Positions 42,076 through 49,856 of a stretch of 55,889 nucleotides of DNA are shown piece after piece (position 1 is the first letter of the stretch; each line of letters begins with the position of its first letter). Origin of the DNA: an uncultured Faecalibacterium sp. (GTDB lineage Bacteria > Bacillota > Clostridia > Oscillospirales > Ruminococcaceae); contig CAKSZM010000005.1 in the NCBI GenBank assembly GCA_934525735.1, positions 1-55,889 on the forward strand. The letters run 5' to 3'. Both the position numbers and the translations under genes were made by a program. The notes below the pieces were generated by a model. The model was not told the origin of the DNA. It saw only the letters and a program-made list of their open reading frames with translations, and did not search any database.

Positions 42076-42405
42076 TTAAAACACCAGCTGCACCAGCAGT
42101 ACGTAGCAGATCGTGCCGCCGGCCACGCTCAGCAGCGTCTCGTGCTTCCACTTGTGCAGGCCGATGGTCACCAGAAGCGCAATGGCCTCTGGGATGCCGC
42201 GGCTGCCCGCAAAGGGGGTGACGCTCTTGAGGCAGTAGACGATCAGCATCCCGAAGATGGCGGCGGGCAGCACCCGGCCCAGATACCGCACCACCTCCGG
42301 CGGCTGCTGGTCCTTGGACGAAAACACCACAAAAGGCAAAAAACGGGTCAGCATCGTGGCGGCCGTGCACACCGCGATGGTGATGCCCATCTGGATCGCG
42401 GTCAT
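42076..42405 (-). CDS. azlD: Branched-chain amino acid exporter small subunit AzlD
   Basis: 109 residues with three to four membrane segments (MGITIAVCTAATMLTRFLPF at the N-terminus, VVRYLGRVLPAAIFGMLIVYC). Size and motifs fit AzlD. With AzlC it exports branched-chain amino acids or analogues. Its start overlaps the azlC stop (ATGA), typical of this pair. Confidence 0.9.
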   Translation of the reverse strand: MTAIQMGITIAVCTAATMLTRFLPFVVFSSKDQQPPEVVRYLGRVLPAAIFGMLIVYCLKSVTPFAGSRGIPEAIALLVTIGLHKWKHETLLSVAGGTICYVLLVQLVF

Positions 42406-43172
42406 GCGTCCACCTCCTTATCCGTTGTTTCTTCTGCCGGAACGTCCTCGGCCTTTTCAATGGGCTTGCGCAGCGCCAGCAGCAGCACCAGAATGCAGAC
42501 CATGGACGGCAGCAGGAAACTTCCGGAACCGAAGATCACCAGGCACACCAGCGGGGCGGCAAGGCCGATAAGCGCGCTGTAGTGCTGTTTGTCCTTTTCC
42601 CACTGATTGAGGAAGATGACCGTGAACATGGCGGTCATGACGAAATCCACGCCCTCGGTGCTGAAGGGCAGCACCGAACCCACCACGGCGCCAAGGCCTG
42701 CGCTGAGCACCCAGTAGCACTGATCCAGGAAAGTGATGAAGAACATGAACCAGCCCTTGTCCACGCCCTCCGGCGGCTCGGCGGAGCAGGTGATGGAAAA
42801 GGTCTCGTCGCTCATGGCAAAGATCATATAAAAGCTGCGCCAGCCGCATCCCTTGTAGCGCTCCAGCATGGCAAGGCCGTAGAACAGATGCCGCGCCTGG
42901 ATCATCAGCGCCATCAGAAAGGCCGACAGCGGCGAGAACGCGCTGAGCAAAAGGCTGGCCAGCACAAATTCCAGCGAGCCGCCGTAGACCACCGTGCCCA
43001 TGAGCATGGGCATCCACACCGGCAGTCCCAGCGACTGCACATAGATGCCGTAGCCCATCCCCAGTACAAAGTAGCCCGCCAGCACCGGGATGGTCTGGGG
43101 CGCGGCGGCACGCAGAGCCGGCAGAACAGTCCCGTCCCGTTTTTGAAATTTTATCGTTTCTGTATTCTGCAT
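42402..43172 (-). CDS. azlC: Branched-chain amino acid exporter large subunit AzlC
   Basis: 256 residues with six to seven membrane segments and AzlC marks: IPVLAGYFVLGMGYGIYVQSLGL, YGGSLEFV, ARHLFYGLAMLERYK and MSDETFSI. It has a charged C-terminal tail. Start at 43172 after GAAAGAGA. Overlaps azlD by 4 bases. Confidence 0.93.
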   Translation of the reverse strand: MQNTETIKFQKRDGTVLPALRAAAPQTIPVLAGYFVLGMGYGIYVQSLGLPVWMPMLMGTVVYGGSLEFVLASLLLSAFSPLSAFLMALMIQARHLFYGLAMLERYKGCGWRSFYMIFAMSDETFSITCSAEPPEGVDKGWFMFFITFLDQCYWVLSAGLGAVVGSVLPFSTEGVDFVMTAMFTVIFLNQWEKDKQHYSALIGLAAPLVCLVIFGSGSFLLPSMVCILVLLLALRKPIEKAEDVPAEETTDKEVDA

Positions 43173-43214
43173 TTTTCTCTTTCAACCTATTATTTCTATC
43201 TGAATAATGTTTTT

Positions 43215-43242
43215 ATTATAACAGGATTCTCTGCTTTTGCAA
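43215..43242 (-). promoter_or_regulatory. Promoter of azlCD
   Basis: On the minus strand TTGCAA (43237-43242), a 16-base spacer and an extended TGTTATAAT (-10 at 43215-43220). Confidence 0.75.
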
Positions 43243-43412
43243 GAGCCTGCAGGCAGGTATTTTCGGCACAATGACGGAAAATTTATTTTTGATTTGTGCA
43301 GTTTTTAAGAATCCAAAGTCGTTTTTTTTATTTTAACGCATTAAATAATTTTAAACGGTCCCGCCAGCCAGATTTCTGCCCAAACTGCTGTTTTCGCTTT
43401 AGTCGTACTCAT

Positions 43413-43441
43413 TTGACAACCGCCGTCTCTTCCGGTATTCT
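43413..43441 (+). promoter_or_regulatory. Promoter of the DUF5058 gene
   Basis: TTGACA (43413-43418), a 17-base spacer and TATTCT (43436-43441). The predicted leader is about 70 bases. The DNA between 43243 and 43412 is AT-rich without a gene. Confidence 0.75.
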
Positions 43442-43471
43442 GTCCGCAAGGCAAAGACGCCGGGCACAGAA

Positions 43472-43493
43472 CATCCGGCTTTTTTCGTTCAAG
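43472..43493 (+). promoter_or_regulatory. Leader hairpin followed by T6 (possible attenuator)
   Basis: gccgg-loop-ccggc followed by TTTTTT lies inside the predicted leader of the DUF5058 gene, between its promoter and ribosome site. It could terminate early and allow attenuation. I recognise no riboswitch class. Confidence 0.45.
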
Positions 43494-43518
43494 CTGTATT
43501 CAGAGGGAGGACGATCTC

Positions 43519-44220
43519 ATGGCAACCATGAAAGATATCATCCAAAGCCCGCTGCTGCTGGCGCTGGTCATCGGCGGGCTTTTGTACATTGCCGGGTTTT
43601 CGCTGGTCTATCTGAAAAAGGCCTACGACCACTGTCTGGAGCTGGGCATCACCCGCAAGGAGCTGAGCAGCGTCATCAAGTCCAGTCTGGTGTTTTCCAT
43701 CGTGCCCAGCCTGTCCATCGTGGTGGGTCTGTTCGTGCTCATCGCGGTGCTGGGCAGCGTGTGGGCATGGTGGCGGCTGTCGGTCATCGGTTCGCTGTCC
43801 TACGAGACTATGATCTCCAGCTCCATCGCGCAGGTGCTGGGCTACGTCTCTTCGGCCGAAATGCTGGAAAGCGCCACCGGCCGCCAGTTCGGCGTGGTGA
43901 TGATCCTGATGAGTGTGGGCATGCTGAGCGGTTTCCTGATCCTGCTGCCCTTCGGCAAAAAGCTGTGCAAAAGCGTGGACCGCTCCGCAGCCGACAACGG
44001 CGGCAGCACCTGGAAAAACGTGCTTTCCGGCGTGTTCATGCTGGTAATGTTCTCGGTGTACATAATCCATGTAAAAAATGAAGGCTGCAGCTGTGCAAAC
44101 CGGCTGCAGCCTTTCTGCGTCTCTTGTATCTGCCCTGAAAGCATGCTACACTTGTCGAAAAAGGAGGCATTTTTATGTGGTTCGTTTTCGCGCTGGGCAG
44201 TGCGGTGTTTGCCGCGCTGA
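43519..44220 (+). pseudogene. DUF5058-type membrane protein, C-terminus apparently replaced
   Basis: Residues 1 to about 180 look like a DUF5058 membrane protein: about four membrane segments, LVYLKKAYDHCLELGITRKEL, SIVPSLSIVVGLFVLIAVLG and WWRLSVIGSLSYE. After VYIIHVKNEG the frame runs through a terminator-like hairpin (44081-44113) and into the next gene, giving a Cys-rich tail (CSCANRLQPFCVSCIC) unlike a membrane protein. I infer a 3' deletion that removed the last membrane segments. It might still make a shortened protein. GGGAGG ribosome site and good promoter remain. Confidence 0.6.
44081..44113 (+). terminator. Terminator-like hairpin within the DUF5058 reading frame
   Basis: 11-bp perfect stem aaggctgcagc / gctgcagcctt. 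T tract is weak on the plus strand and strong on the minus strand. Its position inside the frame supports truncation of the gene. Confidence 0.6.
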
Positions 44221-44588
44221 CCTCCATTCTGGCCAAGATCGGCATCGAGGGCGTCAACTCCACGCTGGCCACCGCCATCCGCACCGTGGTGGTTCTGGCC
44301 ATGAGCTGGGGCATGGTGTTCCTCACCGGCACCCAGACCGGCATCGGGGATATCTCCCGCCGCAGCTGGCTGTTCCTGATCCTGTCCGGTCTTGCCACCG
44401 GTGCAAGCTGGCTGTGCTACTACCACGCTTTGCAGATCGGTGCCGCCTCCAAGGTGGTGCCCATCGATAAACTGAGCGTGGTCATCACGCTGGCACTGGC
44501 CTTCATCGTCCTGCGCGAGCCGGTCACGGCCAAAAACCTCATCGGCTGCGCCCTCATCACGGCCGGCACCCTGTTCATGGTGCTGTGA
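44175..44588 (+). CDS. EamA-type half-size transporter
   Basis: 137 residues with four to five membrane segments, equal to one EamA repeat (WFVFALGSAVFAALTSILAKIGIEGVN, RRSWLFLILSGLATGASWLCYYHALQIG, KVVPIDKLSVVITLALAF, REPVTAKNLIGCALI). Such half-size members work as dimers to export metabolites. Substrate unknown. AAGGAGG ribosome site 8 bases before the ATG. Confidence 0.87.
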   Translation: MWFVFALGSAVFAALTSILAKIGIEGVNSTLATAIRTVVVLAMSWGMVFLTGTQTGIGDISRRSWLFLILSGLATGASWLCYYHALQIGAASKVVPIDKLSVVITLALAFIVLREPVTAKNLIGCALITAGTLFMVL

Positions 44589-44844
44589 TCCCATGCAATT
44601 CCCCCGAAGAGGCTGTTGCACATTGTTTTAGCCGAAAGTGCAGCAGTCATTTTCAAAATTAAACGTATAATCAAACAATTCAAAAAAGCATGTGCATCAC
44701 AAATCCATCGAAAATTTCTGTTTTTCGAGAAAATTTGTTGCACATGCTTTTGTTTTGGACATTGATACTGTTTGATTCTTACGCCTATTCGTACAAAAAT
44801 AGAGGCTGTCGCATGTGCAACAGCCCCTTTCATTTTATCTGTTT
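44589..44844. other. Intergenic stretch with three related hairpins
   Basis: 256 bases without a gene. Hairpins: ggctgttgcac / gtgcagcagtc (44611-44665), likely terminator of EamA; aaaagcatgtgca / tgcacatgctttt (about 44683-44745); and ggctgt / acagcc with the loop cgcatgtgca (44803-44825), likely terminator of the marR gene. All three share a GTGCA/TGCAC core. Confidence 0.6.
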
Positions 44845-45312
44845 TTACTGCTCTGCTTTTTCGTCTTTCTTTTTCAGCATGTCCAGCTCCGGCATCAGCT
44901 CATTGCTGATGACCGTGAGCATCTCTTCCAGCTTGTCCACGTCTTCTTCGGGGAAGCGCCGGCGCACGCGCTCGATCACCGTGCTCAGGTACGAATAGCT
45001 GATGTTGTAGTAATCGATATACTTCTGTGTAGGCCGCAGGTGGTATTCCCGCCGGTCGGTGGTGGACTGGATCTTTTCCACATAGCCCTTTTTCACCAGG
45101 CTGCCGATCTTGTAGGCGGCATTGGGGGTGGAGATCTGCATCATGCGGGAAAACTCCGCAATGGTGGGTTCGCCCATGGCCATAATGCCTTCCATACAGA
45201 AGGACTCCACTGTGGTCAGGGTCGCTTCGCGGGTGGCAAAACGCTGAAAGACGTTCTGGTAAAAATGCAGTTTGAATTTGGTGTAAACCTCCTGAAAAGC
45301 CTGTTCCAGCAT
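44845..45312 (-). CDS. MarR-family transcriptional regulator
   Basis: 155 residues with a winged helix: GEPTIAEFSRMMQISTPNAAYKIGSLVKKGYVEKIQSTTDRREYHLRPT, the recognition helix plus wing of MarR proteins. It binds DNA as a dimer and usually responds to a small ligand. It lies 83 bases downstream of nhaC on the same strand, so it may be co-transcribed with the antiporter and regulate it. Confidence 0.88.
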   Translation of the reverse strand: MLEQAFQEVYTKFKLHFYQNVFQRFATREATLTTVESFCMEGIMAMGEPTIAEFSRMMQISTPNAAYKIGSLVKKGYVEKIQSTTDRREYHLRPTQKYIDYYNISYSYLSTVIERVRRRFPEEDVDKLEEMLTVISNELMPELDMLKKKDEKAEQ

Positions 45313-45395
45313 AGGTCGCGCGCCTCCGATAGTTCATTTTCTTTAAGTATACCACAGTTTGCCCGCGCCGCAAAGCAGAATTTTGCCGCCGGGTG

Positions 45396-47060
45396 TTATT
45401 CGGCTGCTTTTTTCATCGTGCGGGCGCGGATGATGCTCAGCACCGCCAGCTCCACCGCGATGGCCACGGCCAGCAGCACCAGCGAGGTGAACAGGCTGCC
45501 GTTTGCGCCCAGAACAGCCTGTGCAATGCCGGTGATGACGTAGCACGCCGCCGAGCAGGAAGCCGCCGTAATGGCATAGGGCAGCTGGGTGGACACATGG
45601 TTCACATGGCTGCAGTGGGCGCCGGCAGAGGCCATGATGGTGGTATCCGAGATGGGGGAGCAGTGGTCGCCGCAGACCGCGCCGGACAGGCAGGCGGCGA
45701 TGGAGATGACCAGCATCTCACCCTCCGGGAACGCATGGCACACAATGGGGATCAGGATGGAGAAGGTGCCCCAGCTCGTGCCGGTGGCAAAGGCAAGGAA
45801 CACCGCCACCAGGAAGATGATCACCGGCAGCATGTACTGCAGGGCAGCGGCGGAGCCGTTCAGCAGGTTTGCAACATAGTACTTTGCACCCAGCAGGCCG
45901 GTCATGCCGGACAGGGTCCATGCGAGGGAGAGGATCAGCATGGGGCTGACCATGGCCTTGAAGCCCTCGGGGATGCAGGCAGCAAAGTCCTGAAAGGTCA
46001 TCACGCTGCGCACGCGGTAGAACACAAAGGTGAACAGCAGTGCGATGCTGCTGCCCAGCACCAGACCCGCCGAGGCGTTGCAGTCGGCAAAGGCGGTGAT
46101 GAAGTCCACACCCTCAAAGAAGCCGCCGGTGTAGATCATGCCGAAGATGCAGGCCGCGATCAGCACCAGCACCGGGGCGATCAGGTCTGCAACATGGCCA
46201 CGGGTGTCGGTGCCGTCATCCACGTCGTTGCCGTAGGGGCGATCCTCGGTGGTGAACAGGTCGCCGTTCTTCGCGTTGTCCTCGTTGAGCTTCATGGAGC
46301 CGAAGTCGGTGCCGGTGAAGATGAGGAACAGGCTCATGACGATGGTCAGAATGGCATAGTAGTTGTACGGGATGGTGCGCAGGAACATGGTAAAGCCGTT
46401 GATGCCGGACCCCTCCGGCACCGAGGAGGTGACGGCCGCCGCCCAGCTGGACACCGGCGCAATGATGCACACCGGCGCGGCGGTGGCGTCGATGAGGTAG
46501 GCCAGCTTTGCACGGGAGACCTTCTGCCGGTCGGTGACCGGGCGCATGACCGAGCCGACCGTCAGGCAGTTGAAGTAGTCATCCACAAAGATCATCACAC
46601 CCAGCAGCAGGGTGGCAAATTGCGCGCCTGCCCGGGTGTGGATGTGCCTGGACGCCCAGCGGCCGAAGGCTGCCGAGCCGCCGGCTTTGTTCATCAGAGC
46701 CACCAGAATGCCCAGCATGACCAGGAACACCAGAATGCCCACATTGCTGCTGTCCGAGAGCTTGGCGATCATGCCGCCGTCCTCGTTGAAGAACAGGGTA
46801 TTGATGGCCAGTTCCAGATTGCCGTTGGCATACAGCAATGCACCGGACGCGATGCCCACCAGCAGGGAAGTGTAGACTTCCTTGGTGTTCAGCGCCAGCA
46901 CGATGGCAATGACCGGCGGCAGCAGCGAGAAGATGGTGCTGTACACCGAGCAGGTGTAGGTGGCAGGGTCGGCGATCTTGCCGGGAGTCACCGCGGTGCA
47001 CCACAGCAGCAGCGCAAACACCAGCAGTGCGCCGAACCACGAAAGGTTTTTGTTTTTCAT
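45396..47060 (-). CDS. NhaC-family Na+/H+ antiporter
   Basis: 554 residues with about twelve membrane segments. Family marks: FVDDYFNCLTVGSVMRPVTDR, IAPVSSWAAAV, FATGTSWGTFSILIPI and GDHCSPISDTTIMAS. It exchanges sodium (or an organic substrate, as in malate-lactate members) for protons across the cytoplasmic membrane. The exact substrate is not readable from sequence. First gene before marR. Confidence 0.9.
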   Translation of the reverse strand: MKNKNLSWFGALLVFALLLWCTAVTPGKIADPATYTCSVYSTIFSLLPPVIAIVLALNTKEVYTSLLVGIASGALLYANGNLELAINTLFFNEDGGMIAKLSDSSNVGILVFLVMLGILVALMNKAGGSAAFGRWASRHIHTRAGAQFATLLLGVMIFVDDYFNCLTVGSVMRPVTDRQKVSRAKLAYLIDATAAPVCIIAPVSSWAAAVTSSVPEGSGINGFTMFLRTIPYNYYAILTIVMSLFLIFTGTDFGSMKLNEDNAKNGDLFTTEDRPYGNDVDDGTDTRGHVADLIAPVLVLIAACIFGMIYTGGFFEGVDFITAFADCNASAGLVLGSSIALLFTFVFYRVRSVMTFQDFAACIPEGFKAMVSPMLILSLAWTLSGMTGLLGAKYYVANLLNGSAAALQYMLPVIIFLVAVFLAFATGTSWGTFSILIPIVCHAFPEGEMLVISIAACLSGAVCGDHCSPISDTTIMASAGAHCSHVNHVSTQLPYAITAASCSAACYVITGIAQAVLGANGSLFTSLVLLAVAIAVELAVLSIIRARTMKKAAE

Positions 47061-47150
47061 AATGATCCCTCTTTTTTCAAATGTCGGCCGTGCATACCGC
47101 CTTCCACCCGGGAAAGACTATCCCCACAGGATGCAAAGGAGGCAGACACG

Positions 47151-47339
47151 GTGCCGGACTATAAAGCGATGTACTTTGAGCTGTTCCGCGCCAGCGTGCA
47201 GGCCGCGCAGCTTTTGCAGGACGCCCAGCAGCGGGCCGAACAGCAGCTTCTGGACGCCGACCCGCCGCCGCTGCGGCTGGAGCCGGAGAAACTCCCTCAG
47301 TCACCTTCGGTGACAGCTCCCTCTGAGAGGGAGCCTTAG
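47151..47339 (+). CDS. Small conserved-looking protein, C-terminus inside a repeat
   Basis: 62 residues from a GTG start, with AAAGGAGG 8 bases upstream. MPDYKAMYFELFRASVQAAQLLQDAQQRAEQQL recalls a short helical protein family seen in many Clostridia (M.DYK.MYF.LF...). The last ~15 residues (PQSPSVTAPSEREP) come from a palindromic repeat that has run into the 3' end. Function unknown. Confidence 0.6.
   Translation: MPDYKAMYFELFRASVQAAQLLQDAQQRAEQQLLDADPPPLRLEPEKLPQSPSVTAPSEREP
47292..47335. repeat. Palindromic repeat unit (same family as 6901-6951)
   Basis: Two adjacent hairpins, gtcacc-ttc-ggtgac and gctccctct-gagagggagc, in the same order and with the same joining bases (CTCAGTC...GACAGCTC...GAGCC) as the unit at 6901-6951. 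Confidence 0.7.
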
Positions 47340-47353
47340 CATCGCCGCTGTGT

Positions 47354-47382
47354 AAGCCTTCCCCCTTGGGGGAAGCCTTTTT
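47354..47382 (+). terminator. Terminator of the small-protein gene
   Basis: Stem aggcttccccc-type pairing (ccttccccc / gggggaagg) followed by T5 on the plus strand. Confidence 0.65.
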
Positions 47383-47771
47383 CAGCCCTTCTTCGCCTCG
47401 GCCTTGGCCGCAAACTTCGCGTTGTTGATGACAAAACGCTCATGGGTGCCGCCGCCCACGGGGCCTTTCCCGTCGTGCAGGGTCACTTTGAAGGTGAGCT
47501 TGCGGCCCTCGACGGCCACCAGTTCGCTCTCGCAGGTCACGGTCATGCCCACAGGGGTGGGAGCCGTGTGTTCCAGCTCCAGCTTGGTGCCCACAGAGCC
47601 GTTGCCTTCGCCCAGCGCGTCGGCCACGCTCATCCAGCAGGTCTTTTCGGCCAGCGCCACCAGTGCGGGGGTGGCAAATACATCCAGCGTGCCGCTGCCC
47701 ATAGTCTTTGCGGTGTTTGCTTCGGTGACGAGCACGCTCTGCTCGCCGCGGATTCCGGTTTCCAGTGTCAT
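47382..47771 (-). CDS. Hotdog thioesterase, FlK-like
   Basis: 129 residues of a hotdog fold. TPALVALAEKTCW carries the acidic residue of the helix and ELEHTAPTPVGMTVTCESEL the active-site histidine, as in fluoroacetyl-CoA thioesterase-like proteins. It probably hydrolyses an acyl-CoA. The ATG at 47771 is preferred over 47777 since GGGAGG is 8 bases upstream. Confidence 0.83.
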   Translation of the reverse strand: MTLETGIRGEQSVLVTEANTAKTMGSGTLDVFATPALVALAEKTCWMSVADALGEGNGSVGTKLELEHTAPTPVGMTVTCESELVAVEGRKLTFKVTLHDGKGPVGGGTHERFVINNAKFAAKAEAKKG

Positions 47772-47936
47772 ATACATTTCCTCCCTGTGCGCCTGCGGGC
47801 GCATTTTATTTTTATATTCTATAAGATACCACATTTTCTCCCGGAAATCACCTGCTTTGGCGCATTTCGTCAAAAACGCCTCTTTTGTTCCGGCGGCTCC
47901 TGCGGTATGATAAAACCGGAAAAGGAGGAAGCGTAT

Positions 47937-48710
47937 ATGAACGACTTCTGGAAATCCTACGACATCACGGCGGCAGAATACGGAGCCGGCTACGAATGCT
48001 ACCCGCTGTTCGGTACAGTGCATCTGACCGAGCTGGCTGTTTCTGCGCTGTTCATTCTCGGCATGGCGCTGTGGTACCGCTGCAGCGCACCGCGCACCCG
48101 GCGGCGCATTCTGGCGGGTGTCACAGTTGCTCTTCTGGCCGACGAAGCCGCCCTGCTGCTGGGCATGGCCTGCACCGGCCAGTGGAACTGGAGTTATCTG
48201 CCGCTGCACCTGTGCAGCATCAACGTGTTCGTCTGCCTGTACAATACCCTCACCGACCGGGCGTGGTGCAAGGAAGAGCTGTACGCGCTGTGCATCCCCG
48301 GCGCGGCGCTGGCCCTGCTGTGCCCCAGCTGGCGGGACGTGCCGGGCTGGTTCACCCTCATCAACCTGCACTCGGTCAGCATCCACGCACTGCTGGTGCT
48401 GTATCCGGTTTTGCTGGTAGTGGGCGGCTACCGCCCCAGCGTGCGCCGGGTGCCGCAAGTGCTGGCCTTCCTGTTCGGGTCCGCGCTGCCCATCTACTTT
48501 CTCAACAAGCCCCTGCAAACCAACTTTTACTTTCTGAATAACCCCTACGGCAACGTCATCACCAGCACCTTTACCGCGTGGTTCGGCGAAAAATATTATA
48601 TTCTCGGCTTCCTGCCCGCCATCGCGCTGGCTCTTGCTATTATGTATGCGCCGTGGGCGGCAGGGGAATGGCACACTCGGAAACACTATCCTCCGCACAA
48701 AAAGCCCTGA
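47937..48710 (+). CDS. YwaF/TIGR02206-type integral membrane protein
   Basis: 257 residues with about seven membrane segments. Family features are WNWSYLPLHLCSINVF, LINLHSVSIHALLVLYPV and FYFLNNPYGN. Proteins of this family are uncharacterised membrane proteins of Firmicutes. AAAGGAGGAAG ribosome site; single gene with a strong terminator. Confidence 0.82.
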   Translation: MNDFWKSYDITAAEYGAGYECYPLFGTVHLTELAVSALFILGMALWYRCSAPRTRRRILAGVTVALLADEAALLLGMACTGQWNWSYLPLHLCSINVFVCLYNTLTDRAWCKEELYALCIPGAALALLCPSWRDVPGWFTLINLHSVSIHALLVLYPVLLVVGGYRPSVRRVPQVLAFLFGSALPIYFLNKPLQTNFYFLNNPYGNVITSTFTAWFGEKYYILGFLPAIALALAIMYAPWAAGEWHTRKHYPPHKKP

Positions 48711-48733
48711 CCTGAAAAACGAGATTTTCCTCC

Positions 48734-48766
48734 CGGAACCGCAGACCCCCTGCGGTTCCGTTTTTT
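48734..48766 (+). terminator. Terminator of the YwaF-like gene
   Basis: 11-bp perfect stem cggaaccgcag / ctgcggttccg followed by T6. Confidence 0.93.
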
Positions 48767-48880
48767 CTTTTTCGCCGCTGAAAACGCACCCTTTTTGCAA
48801 ATCAAAAGCGCAGTCTTTTTGCGTTTTACCGCGCAAAATAGACAATTCTGTCTCCGTGATAAAATCTTTACTAAAAGCCC

Positions 48881-48937
48881 TTGACAAGCCGCATACAGCG
48901 TGATACTATGAACACATGAACAGACGTTCATATGAAT
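48881..48937 (+). promoter_or_regulatory. arsR-family promoter with overlapping operator
   Basis: TTGACA (48881-48886), a 17-base spacer and TACTAT (48904-48909). Immediately downstream is the inverted repeat ATGAAC-agac-GTTCAT (48916-48931), flanked by further ATGAA half sites at 48908 and 48932. It resembles the operators of SmtB/CzrA/CadC metal sensors and covers the start of transcription, so the repressor can block RNA polymerase. Confidence 0.8.
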
Positions 48938-48960
48938 CGCAACGGAAGGAGAGATCTGCA

Positions 48961-49295
48961 TGGCAGAACCTGCCCCTGAAAAAAACAGCGTAAAGCCGGA
49001 AGAGCTGGATATGCCGGACGACGAAGTTCTGTATGAACTGGCCGACCTGTTCCGGGTGTTCGGCGACTCCACCCGCATCAAGATCCTGTACGCCCTGCAT
49101 GACAACGAGCTTTGCGTGCAGGACATCGCGGACGCCGTGCAGCTGAGTCAGTCAGCGGTGAGTCATCAGCTGCGTGTGCTCAAGGACTCCAAGCTGGTGC
49201 GCTTCCGGCGCGAAGGCAAAACCGTTTACTACGCACTGGACGATGACCATGTGCGCAGCATCCTCTCGCTGGGGATGGACCATATCGAAGAATGA
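48961..49295 (+). CDS. ArsR/SmtB-family metal-sensing repressor
   Basis: About 111 residues from the ATG at 48960/48961. Winged helix with LFRVFGDSTRIKILYAL, ELCVQDIADAVQLSQSAVSHQLRVLKDSKLVRFRREGKTVYYAL. The last helix has Asp-x-His, ten residues, His-x-x-Glu (DDDHVRSILSLGMDHIEE), the alpha-5 zinc/cobalt site of CzrA/SmtB; the cysteine of ELCV could add an alpha-3 site. It probably represses itself, the HMA protein and the P-type ATPase until zinc or cadmium rises. Confidence 0.92.
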
Positions 49296-49337
49296 TCTCC
49301 CGGGCTTCGGCCCGAAAAGAAAGGCTGGTATTGCATT

Positions 49338-49559
49338 ATGAAAAAGACCTACAAGATCGAAGTGGACTGCGCAAACTGCGCCCAGAAGATGGAGGACGCC
49401 GCCAACACCGTGGCAGGTGTGGAGAAGGCAACGGTCAGCTTCATGACCCAGAAGATGAAGGTGGAGTTTGCTGAGGGTGCCGACCCCCACGCCACCATGG
49501 AAAATGTTCTGTCTGCCTGCAAGAAGGTGGAGGACGACTGCGAGATCTTTGACATCTGA
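49338..49559 (+). CDS. Heavy-metal-associated (HMA) domain protein
   Basis: 73 residues with a ferredoxin-like HMA fold and metal-binding VDCANCAQKME (CxxC). It would hand metal to the downstream P1B-ATPase, which itself lacks an N-terminal HMA domain. 42 bases after the repressor gene, followed by a terminator. Confidence 0.9.
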   Translation: MKKTYKIEVDCANCAQKMEDAANTVAGVEKATVSFMTQKMKVEFAEGADPHATMENVLSACKKVEDDCEIFDI

Positions 49560-49586
49560 GTGCTGACCCTTCCCGCACAGAACCGG

Positions 49587-49610
49587 CTCCCCCGGAAGGG
49601 GGAGTTTTTT
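49587..49610 (+). terminator. Terminator after the HMA gene
   Basis: 7-bp GC stem ctccccc / gggggag plus T6. It separates repressor-HMA from the ATPase, perhaps partially. Confidence 0.8.
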
Positions 49611-49629
49611 GCACCGGGAGACATGTGTT

Positions 49630-49830
49630 CCCCATCGTTCCCGTTGAAAAAATCGGCAGTTTTCAACACTTTCCACCTACTTTTCAACACTCCTCGCGGA
49701 AAACTTTGAAAATAAACGTGGAAAAGATCTTTTCTTTTGGAAAAACTGCGTTGAAAACCCGGGTAAAACCGTGGAATACTCAACTTTTCGGGGAAAACCT
49801 GTTGAATTCCCGCGCGCCCCGCGGCGTACA
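49630..49830. other. Intergenic region with repeated TTTTCAAC / GTGGAAAA-like motifs
   Basis: About 200 bases ahead of the ATPase hold no clear gene but many copies, in both orientations, of short motifs such as GTTGAAAA, TTTTCAAC, TTTCCACC, GTGGAAAA and TGGAAAAA. No canonical DnaA box is present. No obvious -35/-10 was found. It might be protein-binding repeats or the remains of another element. Confidence 0.45.
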
Positions 49831-49856
49831 GCGGACAAAGCAAAAGGAGTTTTCGT

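Noticed and set aside
44608..44826. Long inverted repeat ends (ggctgttgcac...gtgcaacagcc) considered as a MITE or insertion sequence
   Set aside because: The ends each fold into local terminator hairpins beside gene stops, and no target duplication or transposase is visible.
45393..47339. Open frame of 648 codons opposite nhaC running into the small gene at 47151
   Set aside because: Composition is that of an antisense shadow; only its last 62 codons, with their own GTG and AAAGGAGG, look real.
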